Of a stretch of 64,000 bases of DNA, positions 52,115 through 61,191 are shown piece by piece. The DNA comes from Paludibaculum fermentans (GTDB lineage: Bacteria > Acidobacteriota > Terriglobia > Bryobacterales > Bryobacteraceae). The stretch is taken from contig NZ_CP063849.1 of NCBI RefSeq assembly GCF_015277775.1, positions 7,765,501 to 7,829,500 on the forward strand, in the 5' to 3' direction. The position numbers were made by a program, and so were the translations under genes. Every line of letters starts with the position of its first letter. Position 1 is the first letter of the stretch. The notes under the pieces are model-generated. The model saw only the letters and a program-made list of their open reading frames with translations, had not been told where the DNA came from and did not search any database.

Positions 52115-54320
52115 TGCGGCCGCTGCGCTCCAGCCACGAGCGGAACATCAGGGCGTAATCGGCGGCCTTCTGCGAGCCGGCCAGGTCCTCCACGCTGAAC
52201 AGCGTCTTGCGGCGCCAGTTGGGGTACTGCCAGGTGGTGCCCGGCAGGTTCTGCTGGTCGAGCTCCTTCGTCAGATCCTCCTGGTTCAGCAGCATCAGCC
52301 GGGAAGGCGTGCTGACGAGATAACCGATGACAGCGTTGTGCAGCTCGCCGGTGAGCTCCGGCCAGTCGGCGGCTTCCCTGGGGAAGTGGCCGGGCAGGAA
52401 GCCTTCGCGCACCAGCGCCTCGATCATGCGGTGCTTTTCCTCGCGCCGCTCGCGCTTCTGGCGGGCGAATAGTTCCTCGTCGTTCAGGATGCCGGCTTTG
52501 TGGCGCGCCTCGATATCCCGGCCGGCCCAGAAGCCGGTGATGGTGGGCAAATCGTGGGTGGTGGAGGAGACCAGGGCGTTCCGCGGGTACTGATGCGGCG
52601 GCAGCGGGAGCCCGTCGCTGCCCTTCTCAAAATAGAAGAGCTTGTAGCGCAGCATGGAGTACTGCTCCATGGCCTCGCGCAGGACCGGCGGAACAGTGCC
52701 CAGGTCCTCGCCGACCACCAGAAAGCGGCCCCGGACGCTTTCCAGGGCGAGAATCCGCAGCAGGTCGCGCCAGCGCTCGTTCACATAGGTCCCATGGGCG
52801 GCGGTGGCGCCGTCGGGGATCCAGAAGAGCCGGAAGAAGCGCATCACGTGATCGATGCGCAGGGCGCCGCCATGACGCGCATTGCGCCGGATGGATTCCA
52901 CGAAAAGGCGGTAGCCGTTCTCGCGGTGCGTTTCGGCGTTGGGCGGGGGAAACGCCCAGTCCTGTCCATCGGGGGCGAAGTCATCGGGCGGGGAGCCGAC
53001 GCGCGCGCCGGTGACAAAGAACGGACGGTACGCCCAGAGGTCGCAGCCGCAGCGGTCCGTGGCCAGGGCCACGTCGTGATAGAGGCCGATGGGCATGCCC
53101 AGTGCCTTCGCGCGATTCTGGACCGCGTCGAGCTGCAGGTCAATCTGCCACTGCACGTACTTGTGGAACAGCACGCGGCGCCAGTGCGATTGGGCATAGG
53201 CGCGGACTTCGGGCGATTCCGGATTGCGGTAGGGCTCGGGCCAGTCGGGCCAGATCCAGAGGTCGCGGTTCTGCTTGTGGAGCGTCTCGTCCAGCGCGCA
53301 GTAAGTGGAGAAACGGTCCAGCAGGTCGCCCTGCGCGGCGATCCATTTCCGGAAGGCCTGCGCGCGGGTGGTGTTCTTCGACCACTCCTCTCGCAGGAAC
53401 CGCCGGAATAGCAGCCGCAGGAGGCCCAGCTTCAGGCGCGCGACACGCTCATACTCGACGAACTCCGCATCCCGCACCGCGGTGAGTTCACGTTGGAAGT
53501 TGGAGCCGTGGAAGATGGCCAGCGCCGCCGGGCAGAGCTGGTAGTCGGCCACCTGCTCTACATCCAAATAGAGGTAGTTGCGGTGGAATGAGGATAACGG
53601 AAGATAGGGGCTCGTGTTGTAGGGCTGCCGGTTGTGGAGTGCGTGCAGCGGATTCAGCGCGACAAAACCGGCGCCCAGTGCGCGCGCGACCCATTCCGTG
53701 ACGGTGGCGAGATCAGTGAAGTCGCCGGCGCCCCAGTTGCGGGAGGAGCGCAATCCATACAGGCTGACGGCAAGACCCGCGGCGCGTCCGCCGTTCTTGA
53801 GTTGCTCAGGCAGCCACGCCTTTTCAGGAGCAACGATGACCCGCTGGGTGGAGCGCAGGTCTGGCAGGCCGGGCGCCTTGATGACGACTTCCAGATCGTG
53901 GTAGCCCAGGCGGAGAGGCGCAGGCAAGCCCAGGCAGAGGCCGCCGGAATTCGCGTTGGCCAGTGAGGTCAGTTCGAAGTCGCGGCGCTCAGCCCAGCCA
54001 TCCTCCCAATAGAGCGCCATGGCGCCTTTTCCTTCAGCCAGGTAGGCCGGAGGCACGCGGATGGGCACCGCCGGGTCCGCTTCCACCACGCTGAGAACGG
54101 CGACCGGATCCAGAGGGCGTCCGGCAATGCGATCCGCACGCAGGCGAGCGGATTCGGCCAACTTCTCGGGCGAACTGGTGTCAAGACCGAAAGAGCCGAG
54201 GATGGAGAGCAGGGTGGGTTCTTCCACGACATGGTGGTGGCCCCAGATGTCCCAATACTCCGTGTCGACCCCGAAGTCCTGGCAGAGGGCAAAGATGAGT
54301 TCCGCGAAGGGGGAAGGCAT
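52080..54320 (-). CDS. malQ: 4-alpha-glucanotransferase (amylomaltase)
   Basis: A 746-residue GH77 enzyme, longer than the minimal type because of an N-terminal beta-sandwich (about residues 1-190). Core features: [61 protein letters not shown] (catalytic nucleophile Asp in the first part), [11 protein letters not shown] (acid/base Glu), and [14 protein letters not shown]. It shuffles alpha-1,4-glucan segments in glycogen and maltodextrin metabolism. No other glycogen gene is adjacent. Divergent from nuoB (53 bp gap). Confidence 0.95.
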   Translation of the reverse strand: MPSPFAELIFALCQDFGVDTEYWDIWGHHHVVEEPTLLSILGSFGLDTSSPEKLAESARLRADRIAGRPLDPVAVLSVVEADPAVPIRVPPAYLAEGKGAMALYWEDGWAERRDFELTSLANANSGGLCLGLPAPLRLGYHDLEVVIKAPGLPDLRSTQRVIVAPEKAWLPEQLKNGGRAAGLAVSLYGLRSSRNWGAGDFTDLATVTEWVARALGAGFVALNPLHALHNRQPYNTSPYLPLSSFHRNYLYLDVEQVADYQLCPAALAIFHGSNFQRELTAVRDAEFVEYERVARLKLGLLRLLFRRFLREEWSKNTTRAQAFRKWIAAQGDLLDRFSTYCALDETLHKQNRDLWIWPDWPEPYRNPESPEVRAYAQSHWRRVLFHKYVQWQIDLQLDAVQNRAKALGMPIGLYHDVALATDRCGCDLWAYRPFFVTGARVGSPPDDFAPDGQDWAFPPPNAETHRENGYRLFVESIRRNARHGGALRIDHVMRFFRLFWIPDGATAAHGTYVNERWRDLLRILALESVRGRFLVVGEDLGTVPPVLREAMEQYSMLRYKLFYFEKGSDGLPLPPHQYPRNALVSSTTHDLPTITGFWAGRDIEARHKAGILNDEELFARQKRERREEKHRMIEALVREGFLPGHFPREAADWPELTGELHNAVIGYLVSTPSRLMLLNQEDLTKELDQQNLPGTTWQYPNWRRKTLFSVEDLAGSQKAADYALMFRSWLERSGRISVPAVESPRS

Positions 54321-54373
54321 GGACTCCTACCATTCTATCCAGCCCGCCATGGGATAATCTAAATAGAGGGGAT

Positions 54374-54937
54374 ATGGAAAACAAGATCCGCGAGAACCAG
54401 ATCACGCTGGGCGAGCCGCCAGCCGACCTCTTTAGCCGGATTGACACGGATGCCGTCGTCAGCCCGAGCGAGGGGATCCTGATGACCACCGTCGACAGCG
54501 TCATCAACTGGGGGCGGAAGAACTCCATCTGGCCCATGACGTTCGGCCTGGCCTGCTGCGCCATCGAAATGATGGCCATGAGCGCTTCGCGGTTCGACAT
54601 CGCCCGCTTTGGCGCCGAAGTCTTCCGCGGCAGCCCGCGCCAGTCGGACCTGATGATCATCGCCGGACGCGTATCCAACAAGATGGCTCCGGTGATCCGG
54701 CAGTTGTATCAACAGATGCCTGAGCCGCGCTGGGTGATTTCCATGGGTGCGTGCGCCACCTCCACCGGCGTGTTCAGCAACTATGCGCTGATCCCCGTGA
54801 ACCAGGTGATTCCCGTGGATGTCTACGTGCCGGGCTGTCCCCCGCGGCCGGAGCAGCTCATTTACGCCATCATGATGCTGCAGGAGAAGATCCAGAAGCA
54901 GACCGGCGTGGTGAAGGACGTCCTGAACCTGTCATAG
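54374..54937 (+). CDS. nuoB: NADH-quinone oxidoreductase subunit B (isolated copy)
   Basis: A 187-residue NuoB. The N2-cluster Cys ligands are visible: the tandem Cys pair in LACCAIEM, then GACATSTG and [12 protein letters not shown]-like AGAGGGG precedes the ATG. It would sit in the Q-module of complex I at the last Fe-S cluster. The other nuo genes are absent from the window; the gene has its own terminator and is divergent from malQ, so it is a stand-alone copy, either the only nuoB placed away from a split operon or a second paralog. Confidence 0.96.
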   Translation: MENKIRENQITLGEPPADLFSRIDTDAVVSPSEGILMTTVDSVINWGRKNSIWPMTFGLACCAIEMMAMSASRFDIARFGAEVFRGSPRQSDLMIIAGRVSNKMAPVIRQLYQQMPEPRWVISMGACATSTGVFSNYALIPVNQVIPVDVYVPGCPPRPEQLIYAIMMLQEKIQKQTGVVKDVLNLS

Positions 54938-54966
54938 CCCGGGCTTGGTCCAATTGAGTTTGAGAG

Positions 54967-54998
54967 AACGCCGGCCGCAACGTCGGCGTTTTCTTTTG
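54967..54998 (+). terminator. Intrinsic terminator after nuoB
   Basis: AACGCCG(GC) paired with (GT)CGGCGTT, a 9-bp stem including one G-U pair with a 6-base loop, followed by TTTCTTTTG. It begins 29 bp after the nuoB stop. Confidence 0.8.
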
Positions 54999-55063
54999 CT
55001 CACACGTTTGGAATCGCCGCCGATACGCCTGGTGGGAAGACATTTCCCGGATCGAGGCAGGCC

Positions 55064-55360
55064 ATGGAAATTGGACGGATGGACGCGGTTGGCGAGTTGC
55101 CGGCGGTCTCAACGGCCGCCCCACTGACACCTCAGCAGCGGACTGAGCAGCGGCAGTTGGTGCAGGCAGTGCAGGCAGTGAACGGCGCGCAGATCTTTGG
55201 TGAAAGCACCGAACTGACATTTGCCTTCGACCGGTATACCAAAGGACCGGTGATGCGGCTTGTGGACAAGGAGACCAAGGAGGTGATCCGGCAGGTGCCG
55301 CCGGAGTATGTTCTGCGCCTGGCGGAGGATCTCGGCGACTACTCCAGTTCCGGCCTCTGA
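55064..55360 (+). CDS. flaG: FlaG-family protein (isolated)
   Basis: A 98-residue small protein. Residues 45-96 (TELTFAFDRYTKGPVMRLVD, KETKEVIRQVPPEYVLRLAEDL) match the FlaG domain, an accessory of flagellar filament assembly. The N-terminal 40 residues are disordered and Gln-rich. A GAGGCAGG site lies before the ATG. No other flagellar genes are in the window. It follows the nuoB terminator and ends 170 bp before the convergent paralog gene. Confidence 0.8.
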   Translation: MEIGRMDAVGELPAVSTAAPLTPQQRTEQRQLVQAVQAVNGAQIFGESTELTFAFDRYTKGPVMRLVDKETKEVIRQVPPEYVLRLAEDLGDYSSSGL

Positions 55361-55528
55361 TACCAGTGATTCTGGACGATCAGCGCAACATTCGGTTCAG
55401 GGTCCCAGAGTCAGGCCGGAGGCGACTGTTCAGCCTTCCGAAAGCCGGCCCGGCCACTGTCCGGCTGCTGGCTCGCACGGCCCTGCCTGTGCAGTTGTCC
55501 GCAAGACAGTACGCGGGCGGCCTCGCCG

Positions 55529-56836
55529 CTACCAGTAGCGCCACTCCTGCGTGGAGAACAGGGTTCTCCATTCGTCGGCTTCCAGGTCGTCATCCGTGCA
55601 GCCGGGCCAGGGCTTGGCGCCGATTTCCTTCATCGTGAAGTGGTAGGGCGGGCTCCACTGGACGAGGAAATAAAGGGGCTTCTGGTCCTCGTTGTTCTTA
55701 TGCTCATCGCGGGGGGCGAAGACCACTTGCCAGAATCCGGGCGTCTGGCAGCGCTTGGTGTTGTCCTGAAATGTGCCGCCCACCCAATCCGCATGGAGCT
55801 TGCGGTGCCAGGGGTGGACCGCCTCCGAGGCGGACCACGGGCCGCTCTCCTGCCAATCGTGCGTCAGCCATTCGTCCACGAAGTCGCGCGGACTCAGCGC
55901 GACAGGGGCCACCCTGCGGACCTTGTCACCTTCGATCAGGAAGTGGAGCACGGCTTCGCGATTGTGCACCATCACGTCCACGCTGCCGACGGTGAACTCG
56001 ATCAGCACGTCCACGGGCGCTGTGCTCCTCAGCGGTCTTTGTCCGATGCTGCCCACCGCATAGCTCCCCGTCCGCATCCAGGCCATCTGCGAGCCGTCGA
56101 TCAACAGCTTGGACCCGGAGGGTGCAATCCGCCAGACGCGGTAGTAGACGGGGTGCCATGCGGAGGAACAACCCCAGTGATTGCCGAGCGTCATGACGTA
56201 GATGGGACTCGCTTCCTTTCCCTTTTCGCTCTGCCGCCAGACGAGCACTTTGAATACCGACTGCGGCTTGTATTGCTCCGGTGAATAGTCCTGCTGTTCG
56301 GATTCCCAGATGCGCTGCCAGCGGCCGTCCACGCGCTTGTAGCCGTACAGCGAAGTGTCGTCCTGGCAGAGGATGCCGATGCCGGTCGAGACCACCAGAA
56401 TTCCCGAATGAAGGGTGAGCCGGACATTGCTCAGCGTGCCGAACCGATTCTGTACCAGCGTCGCTTCGGGTGCCTTCTCCTCGGGTACTGCGAGTGTCTG
56501 GAGCTCCTGGTTGAGTTCCGCCTCCAAGGCGGCGGTTTCTTCCTCGTCGTTGGAAGAAAGGAGTTTCGATTCGATCCAGTCCCGGAGCTGGTGCTTGGCC
56601 TTCGCCATGGCGGCGGCCGGTACCTGGGTATCGAAGCCCGCTCCCCTGGTTTGCGCGCGCATGGTGGTCAGAGTCGCCCGCAGGGCTTCCAGTTGGGGAT
56701 CCTGGGCGAAGAGGGTGCCGGACAGGGTGAGGAGACTCATCAGCATCAGAAACCGCCCGCGCCTGGCGGCAGCGGGCCGAACAGAACTTTGTTCGGGCGA
56801 AGTCCACGAAATTGTACGGCGCGGTTGCATGGTCAT
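55529..56836 (-). CDS. Secreted protein of unknown function, tandem paralog A
   Basis: About 435 residues. The ATG at 56836 overlaps the stop of paralog B (ATGA), so translation is coupled. The hydrophobic leader LMLMSLLTLSGTLFAQ lies about 36 residues in, after a basic stretch (MTMQPRRTISWTS). Conserved blocks shared with B: RGAGFDT, WHPVYYRVWR, HNREAVLHFLI, PRDFVDEWLTHDWQESG, HPWHRKLHA, CQTPGFWQV, FAPRDEH, PYHFTMKE and the Trp-rich C-terminus. Enrichment of Trp, His and Asp suggests a carbohydrate- or metal-binding secreted domain, but no family is recognised. Confidence 0.8.
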   Translation of the reverse strand: MTMQPRRTISWTSPEQSSVRPAAARRGRFLMLMSLLTLSGTLFAQDPQLEALRATLTTMRAQTRGAGFDTQVPAAAMAKAKHQLRDWIESKLLSSNDEEETAALEAELNQELQTLAVPEEKAPEATLVQNRFGTLSNVRLTLHSGILVVSTGIGILCQDDTSLYGYKRVDGRWQRIWESEQQDYSPEQYKPQSVFKVLVWRQSEKGKEASPIYVMTLGNHWGCSSAWHPVYYRVWRIAPSGSKLLIDGSQMAWMRTGSYAVGSIGQRPLRSTAPVDVLIEFTVGSVDVMVHNREAVLHFLIEGDKVRRVAPVALSPRDFVDEWLTHDWQESGPWSASEAVHPWHRKLHADWVGGTFQDNTKRCQTPGFWQVVFAPRDEHKNNEDQKPLYFLVQWSPPYHFTMKEIGAKPWPGCTDDDLEADEWRTLFSTQEWRYW

Positions 56837-58044
56837 TGTGGTTGCTGCGGGGTGGAGAACACGCCTCTCCACTCGTCGGCCTCGGGCGCTTCCTGGGTGC
56901 AGCCGCGCCAGGGCTCGGCGCGGACCTCCTTCATCGTGAAGTGGTAGGGTGGGCGCCACTGGACGAGGAAATAGAGGGGCTTCTGGTCCGCGTAGTTCGC
57001 GTGCTCATCGTTGGGGGCGAAGGCCACTTGCCAGAGTCCGGGCGTCTGGCAGCGCTTGGTGGTGCCCCGGAATGTGCCGTCCACCCTCTCCGCATGGAGC
57101 TTGCGGTGCCAGGGGTGGACTACCTCCGAGGCGGACCACCCGCCGCTCTCCTGCCAATCGTGCGTCAGCCATTCATCCACGAAGTCGCGTGGACTCAGCG
57201 CGACAGGAGCCACCCGGCGGACCTTGTCACCGTCGATGAGGAAGTGGAGCACCGCTTCGCGATTGTGGACGCCCGAGTCCACACTGGCGACGGTGAACTC
57301 GATCAACACGTCCACTGGTGCTTTGTTCACCAGCGGCTTTTGCCCGATCCTCCCAACCGCATAGGTCCCGGTCCGCATCCATGCCGTCTGGTCCCCGTCG
57401 ATCAGCAGTTTGGAGCCGGAGGAGTTGACGCGCCAGACACGGTAGTAGACAGGGTGCCAGGTGGAGGCGCAACCCCACTGATTGCCAAGCGTCATCACAT
57501 AGATCGGGCCATCGCCCTGACCTGGGGTGCGCTGCTGCCAGACGTCGACTTGGATCAGCACCTGCGGCTTGTAGCCTTCCTCGGAGTAGCCTTGCTGTTC
57601 CGACGCCCAGATGCGCTGCCAGCGGCCAGCCTTCTTCTGATAGACATAGGCCGAATCGTCGTTCTGGCAGAGAATGCCGACGGAGGTGGTGAGGGTGATA
57701 TTGCCGCTCTCCAGACGGATACTGACCTCACCGAGTGTGCCAAACCGGCTCTCCTGAGGTTCCTCGTTAGCGACTGCGATCGATTGGAGTTCCTGGTTGA
57801 GCTGTGCCTCCAAGGCGGGGATTGCCTCATCGTCTTGCACGGCGGCGAGTTTGGACTCGATCCAGTCCCGGAGCTGTTGCTTGACCTTCGTCATGGCGGC
57901 GGCCGGTACTGGGGTATCGAAGCCCGCCCCCCTGGTTTGCGCACGCATGGTGGCCAGAGTCGTCCGCAGGGCTTCCAGTTGGGGATCCTGGGCGTACAGC
58001 GCACCCGCCAGCGAAAAGAAAACGACCAGCCCGAGGCGCCGCAT
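56833..58044 (-). CDS. Secreted protein of unknown function, tandem paralog B
   Basis: About 403 residues with a signal peptide (MRRLGLVVFFSLAGALYAQ, start at 58044). It shares the complete block order with paralog A along the whole length and is clearly a tandem duplicate. Differences cluster at the N-terminal 30 residues, in the variable region between RFGTL and QNDDS, and at the C-terminal tail (FSTPQQPQ versus FSTQEWRYW). Same unknown function. First gene of the two-gene minus-strand unit, divergent from the ADOP permease. Confidence 0.82.
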   Translation of the reverse strand: MRRLGLVVFFSLAGALYAQDPQLEALRTTLATMRAQTRGAGFDTPVPAAAMTKVKQQLRDWIESKLAAVQDDEAIPALEAQLNQELQSIAVANEEPQESRFGTLGEVSIRLESGNITLTTSVGILCQNDDSAYVYQKKAGRWQRIWASEQQGYSEEGYKPQVLIQVDVWQQRTPGQGDGPIYVMTLGNQWGCASTWHPVYYRVWRVNSSGSKLLIDGDQTAWMRTGTYAVGRIGQKPLVNKAPVDVLIEFTVASVDSGVHNREAVLHFLIDGDKVRRVAPVALSPRDFVDEWLTHDWQESGGWSASEVVHPWHRKLHAERVDGTFRGTTKRCQTPGLWQVAFAPNDEHANYADQKPLYFLVQWRPPYHFTMKEVRAEPWRGCTQEAPEADEWRGVFSTPQQPQ

Positions 58045-58241
58045 GTGGCCGATTATAGCGGGCCGGCAACGACTCGGTTCGCAATTTTGCCGAATATCCG
58101 GAATTGCCCCGGAATGAGCCTCATTTGCACGCGCATTCTGTGCCACCTGCACGGCCGCCGATCGAGTTTACGTTCCCTGCCGGGGGGCGGCGGTAGACTG
58201 GATGGCACGGAGGGACTGCCCTGAGGAACGGCTCTGGACTC
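58045..58241. other. Divergent intergenic region
   Basis: 197 bases between paralog B and the permease. No clear promoter motif is seen; a TGAGGAACGG stretch near 58222 may serve as ribosome-binding site for the TTG start. Confidence 0.4.
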
Positions 58242-60662
58242 TTGGAAACCATCTGGCAGGATGCGCGGCACTGCTGGCGGACCATGCGGCGCGCGCCCGG
58301 CTTCACCGCCACGGCCGTGCTTACTCTCGCCCTGGCCATCGGCGGAAATACCGCCGTGTTCACCATCATCCGGGCCGTGCTTCTCAACCCACTCCAATAC
58401 AGCGATTCCGATCAACTCGTGCAGATGGGCAACGGTACGCCCTCGCGCTTTTTCGAGATGCGGGCGGCCTCCCAGTCGTTCACTGATCTGGGTGCGTATA
58501 CGCGGCAGGAGGCGGTCACGCTGGCCACTGGATCCGAGCCGGAGGTGCTGAAAGGCATCCGGGTCTCCGAGAGTTTCCTGCGGATCCTCAAAGTCGAACC
58601 GCTGCTGGGCCGGGGTTTCCGACTAGAGGAAGATGCCGCGGGCGGCGTGCCGGTGGCGATGATTAGCTCCGAGTTGTGGCAGCGGCGCTTCGGCGGGGAT
58701 CCTCAGATTGTTGGGAAGACGGTCACCCTCTCAGCCACGCCTTGCGTGATCGCGGGTGTCCTGCCGCCGCGCTTTCAGTTCCCGATGCCCGGCTTGGATG
58801 TGTGGATGACGGCGCCTTCCGAGTGGCCGCTCATGCCCTTGAAGTCGCGGACGCTCAGCCCGTTCCTGACGCTCTTCGGCCGGCTCAAGCCCGGCGTTAC
58901 CCTGGACAGCGCAAACGAGGAATTGAAGGGGCTGCGGCACCAGTACGCGATGGCCCATCCGGCCATGCTGGACGCGAAGTCGAGATCTCCGCGGGAACTC
59001 ACTCCGATAAAGGAGGAGCTGGTGGGCAGCGTCCGCACCATGTTGTGGATGCTGTTTGGCGCCGTCGGGTTCGTTCTGCTGATTGCGTGCGCGAATGTGG
59101 CCAGCCTGCTGCTGGCGCGGGCGACGGCGCGGACGCGGGAGTTCGCGGTGCGAGCCGCGCTGGGGGCGGGCCGCGGGCGGCTGATGGGGCAGTTGCTGGT
59201 GGAAAGCGTGGTGCTTTCGGTGCTGGGCGGCTTGCTCGGGTTGGGGCTCGCCGTGGTGTTGCTGCGCCTGATTCCCGCCATGACCAGCTTTGAATTGCCC
59301 CGCACGGCCGAGATCCGCATCGATTGGATCGTGCTGGCGTTCGCCGCCGGTTTGTCGCTTCTGACGGGCATCCTGTTTGGCCTGGCCCCTTCTTTGGGCG
59401 CATCGCGGCCGGATCTGATTCATGTGCTGAGGGCCAGCGGTCCGGCCGTCCAGGCGGGTCACGGGCGGAGTTGGTTTGGGGTGAATCTGCGCGGACTGCT
59501 GCCGGTGGGGCAGGTGGCCCTGTCAGTGGTGCTGCTGATCGGCGCGGCGCTGCTGCTGGAGAGTGTCATGAATCTGCGCGGCGTCAACGTCGGGTTCAAT
59601 GCGTCAAACCTGCTCACCATGCGGGTCTCGCTGCCGGCGTCGCGCTATGACACGAGCCTCAAGCAATCCCAGTTTTTCCAGGAGCTGATCACTCAGGTGG
59701 GTGCGCTGCCGGGTGTGCGCGGGGCGACGGCCGGGATGTCGATTCCCATGACCGGTTTCGCCGGCAGTCCAGTCCAGGATGCGTCCCAGGCTCCACTGAA
59801 GTTGAATGAGCGGCCCATCGCGAAGCTGATGCCGGTGACTCCGGGGTACTTCCAGACGTTCCAGATCCCGTTGCTGCGCGGGCGGGCGTTTACCCAGCGG
59901 GATACCGAAGAGGCGCAGCGGGTGACGGTGATCGATGAAAGCCTGGCCCGGCGGTTCTGGCCCGGGTACCCGGAGCGGCAGGATCCCATCGGCCAACGGC
60001 TGCTGATCGGCGGCGTGAATCCGAAGCCGGCCGAGGTGATTGGGATCGTGGCGAACGTGCACCAGTCGCTGGAGAACGACATGTGGCCTGAGACCATGTA
60101 TGTTGCGTTCGCGCAGAATGCCCAGCCGTTCGCGATGGTGGCCGTGCGGACGGCCGGGGATCCGATGACGTTTGCGAATGCCGTGCGCGAACGGGTGCGG
60201 GCGGTGGATCGCGATCAGCCGGTGGCGGAGGTGCGGTCGATGGACGATCTGGTGGAAGAGCAGGTCGGGCAGCGCAGGTTGCTCGTGCTGCTGCTGGGGG
60301 CCTTCGCGGTGGTCGCGCTGCTGCTGGCGGTGATCGGCATCTACGGTATGGTGGCCTACTCGGCCGCGCAGCGCACGCAGGAGGTGGGCATCCGGCGGGC
60401 CCTCGGGGCGCAGCAGGCGGATATCCTGCGACTGGTGGTGGGGCATGGCTTCGCCCTGGCTGTTACGGGCATTGCTCTCGGACTGGCGGGCGCTTACGGG
60501 CTGACTCGCGTGATGAAGACGGTGCTGTTCGGGGTGAGCCCCACGGATCCTCTCACCTTCGGGGGGATCGCGGCCGTGTTTCTGGTGGTCGCCCTCGGGG
60601 CCAGCTATGTTCCGGCCCGGCGCGCGGCCCGGGTGGATCCGATGACAGCCCTCCGAGTGTGA
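58242..60662 (+). CDS. ADOP-type (acidobacterial duplicated orphan permease) MacB/FtsX-like permease, TTG start
   Basis: An 806-residue protein of two MacB-PCD/FtsX halves. It begins at TTG (58242), giving METIWQDARHCWRTMRRAPGFTATAVLTLAL, the standard ADOP N-terminus. Transmembrane segments include residues 20-46, a cluster at about 268-440 (LFGAVGFVLLIACANVASLLL, GLSLLTGILFGLAP, GQVALSVVLLIGAALLL) and a C-terminal cluster about 685-800. The FtsX signature RTQEVGIRRALGA and RRAARVDPMTALRV appear at the C-terminus. No ATPase is adjacent, as usual for ADOP. It probably forms part of a mechanotransmission-type exporter. Confidence 0.92.
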   Translation: METIWQDARHCWRTMRRAPGFTATAVLTLALAIGGNTAVFTIIRAVLLNPLQYSDSDQLVQMGNGTPSRFFEMRAASQSFTDLGAYTRQEAVTLATGSEPEVLKGIRVSESFLRILKVEPLLGRGFRLEEDAAGGVPVAMISSELWQRRFGGDPQIVGKTVTLSATPCVIAGVLPPRFQFPMPGLDVWMTAPSEWPLMPLKSRTLSPFLTLFGRLKPGVTLDSANEELKGLRHQYAMAHPAMLDAKSRSPRELTPIKEELVGSVRTMLWMLFGAVGFVLLIACANVASLLLARATARTREFAVRAALGAGRGRLMGQLLVESVVLSVLGGLLGLGLAVVLLRLIPAMTSFELPRTAEIRIDWIVLAFAAGLSLLTGILFGLAPSLGASRPDLIHVLRASGPAVQAGHGRSWFGVNLRGLLPVGQVALSVVLLIGAALLLESVMNLRGVNVGFNASNLLTMRVSLPASRYDTSLKQSQFFQELITQVGALPGVRGATAGMSIPMTGFAGSPVQDASQAPLKLNERPIAKLMPVTPGYFQTFQIPLLRGRAFTQRDTEEAQRVTVIDESLARRFWPGYPERQDPIGQRLLIGGVNPKPAEVIGIVANVHQSLENDMWPETMYVAFAQNAQPFAMVAVRTAGDPMTFANAVRERVRAVDRDQPVAEVRSMDDLVEEQVGQRRLLVLLLGAFAVVALLLAVIGIYGMVAYSAAQRTQEVGIRRALGAQQADILRLVVGHGFALAVTGIALGLAGAYGLTRVMKTVLFGVSPTDPLTFGGIAAVFLVVALGASYVPARRAARVDPMTALRV

Positions 60663-60668
60663 GCTGGT

Positions 60669-61166
60669 TCAGTATTTGTCCACCAGGTCCAGGGTCACGC
60701 GCGTCATCCGGCCCTTGGCAGTCAGGAAGCTGAGCGTATCTTCCCTGACGGAACAGGCCGTAGCCTCGACAGTCTCGCCATCCTTGAACCGCACGGTGCA
60801 CCTGGCCTGGACCGGCGTGGCGTCGAGTCCTCGCTTCGGCGGAGGCAGCGCCCCATCCGGAAAGACCGTCGACTGCGGCATCGGCTTCTCCTGGACAAAA
60901 TCCCTGTTGACGATCAGCGCCGGCCTCTCTCTCACGGGCTCCACCGGAGAGGGCGCCGCTTCATGCGGAGCATCGTAGCCCGTACCCCACCCGCCTCCAT
61001 ATGGCCGCCAGAAGTGGGAGCCCGGCCGGTACACTCGCGGAGCGACCCGGGGCGGTCCTCCGCCCCTGACTCCGGAACCGCCCGGAGCCCCCACGAACGC
61101 CGGCCTGCGCGCCTGTCCCATCGCATATGCCGCCAACAGGCAAATCAACACTGTCGCGTTCCGCAT
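60669..61166 (-). CDS. Small secreted Pro/Gly-rich protein of unknown function
   Basis: A 165-residue protein with signal MRNATVLICLLAAYAMGQ, a Gly/Arg/Pro-rich segment (GAPGGSGVRGGGPPRVAPRVYRPG), and a C-terminal basic beta-rich tail (RCTVRFKDGETVEATACSVRED, RMTRVTLDLVDKY) that may fold as a small SH3-like domain. Family unknown. A GAGG site lies 8 bases before the ATG. Divergent from the molybdoenzyme with 25 bp between starts, so both promoters overlap. Confidence 0.65.
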   Translation of the reverse strand: MRNATVLICLLAAYAMGQARRPAFVGAPGGSGVRGGGPPRVAPRVYRPGSHFWRPYGGGWGTGYDAPHEAAPSPVEPVRERPALIVNRDFVQEKPMPQSTVFPDGALPPPKRGLDATPVQARCTVRFKDGETVEATACSVREDTLSFLTAKGRMTRVTLDLVDKY

Positions 61167-61178
61167 TCCGCTAGCCTC

Positions 61179-61191
61179 TATAATCAATATA
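61179..61191 (+). promoter_or_regulatory. TATAAT box giving a likely leaderless transcript
   Basis: A perfect TATAAT at 61179-61184, within a CTATA-N5-TATAG inverted repeat at 61178-61192, 7 bases before the GTG start at 61192. The expected transcription start would be at or next to the start codon, giving a leaderless mRNA. No strong -35 is seen. Confidence 0.5.

Larger units (their letters stand above)
55529..58044 (-). repeat. Tandem gene duplication (units 55529-56836 and 56833-58044)
   Basis: The two genes are homologous along their whole length. Nucleotide identity is visible in long stretches, such as the block around 55635-55690 compared with 56938-56990 and the block around 55860-56000 compared with 57160-57300. 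The arrangement is head-to-tail, indicating duplication in place. Confidence 0.9.

Noticed and set aside
55366-55638. 90-codon plus-strand open frame after flaG
   Set aside because: The first 40 residues look moderately protein-like, but there is no homology, no clear ribosome-binding site, and it overlaps paralog A on the other strand.
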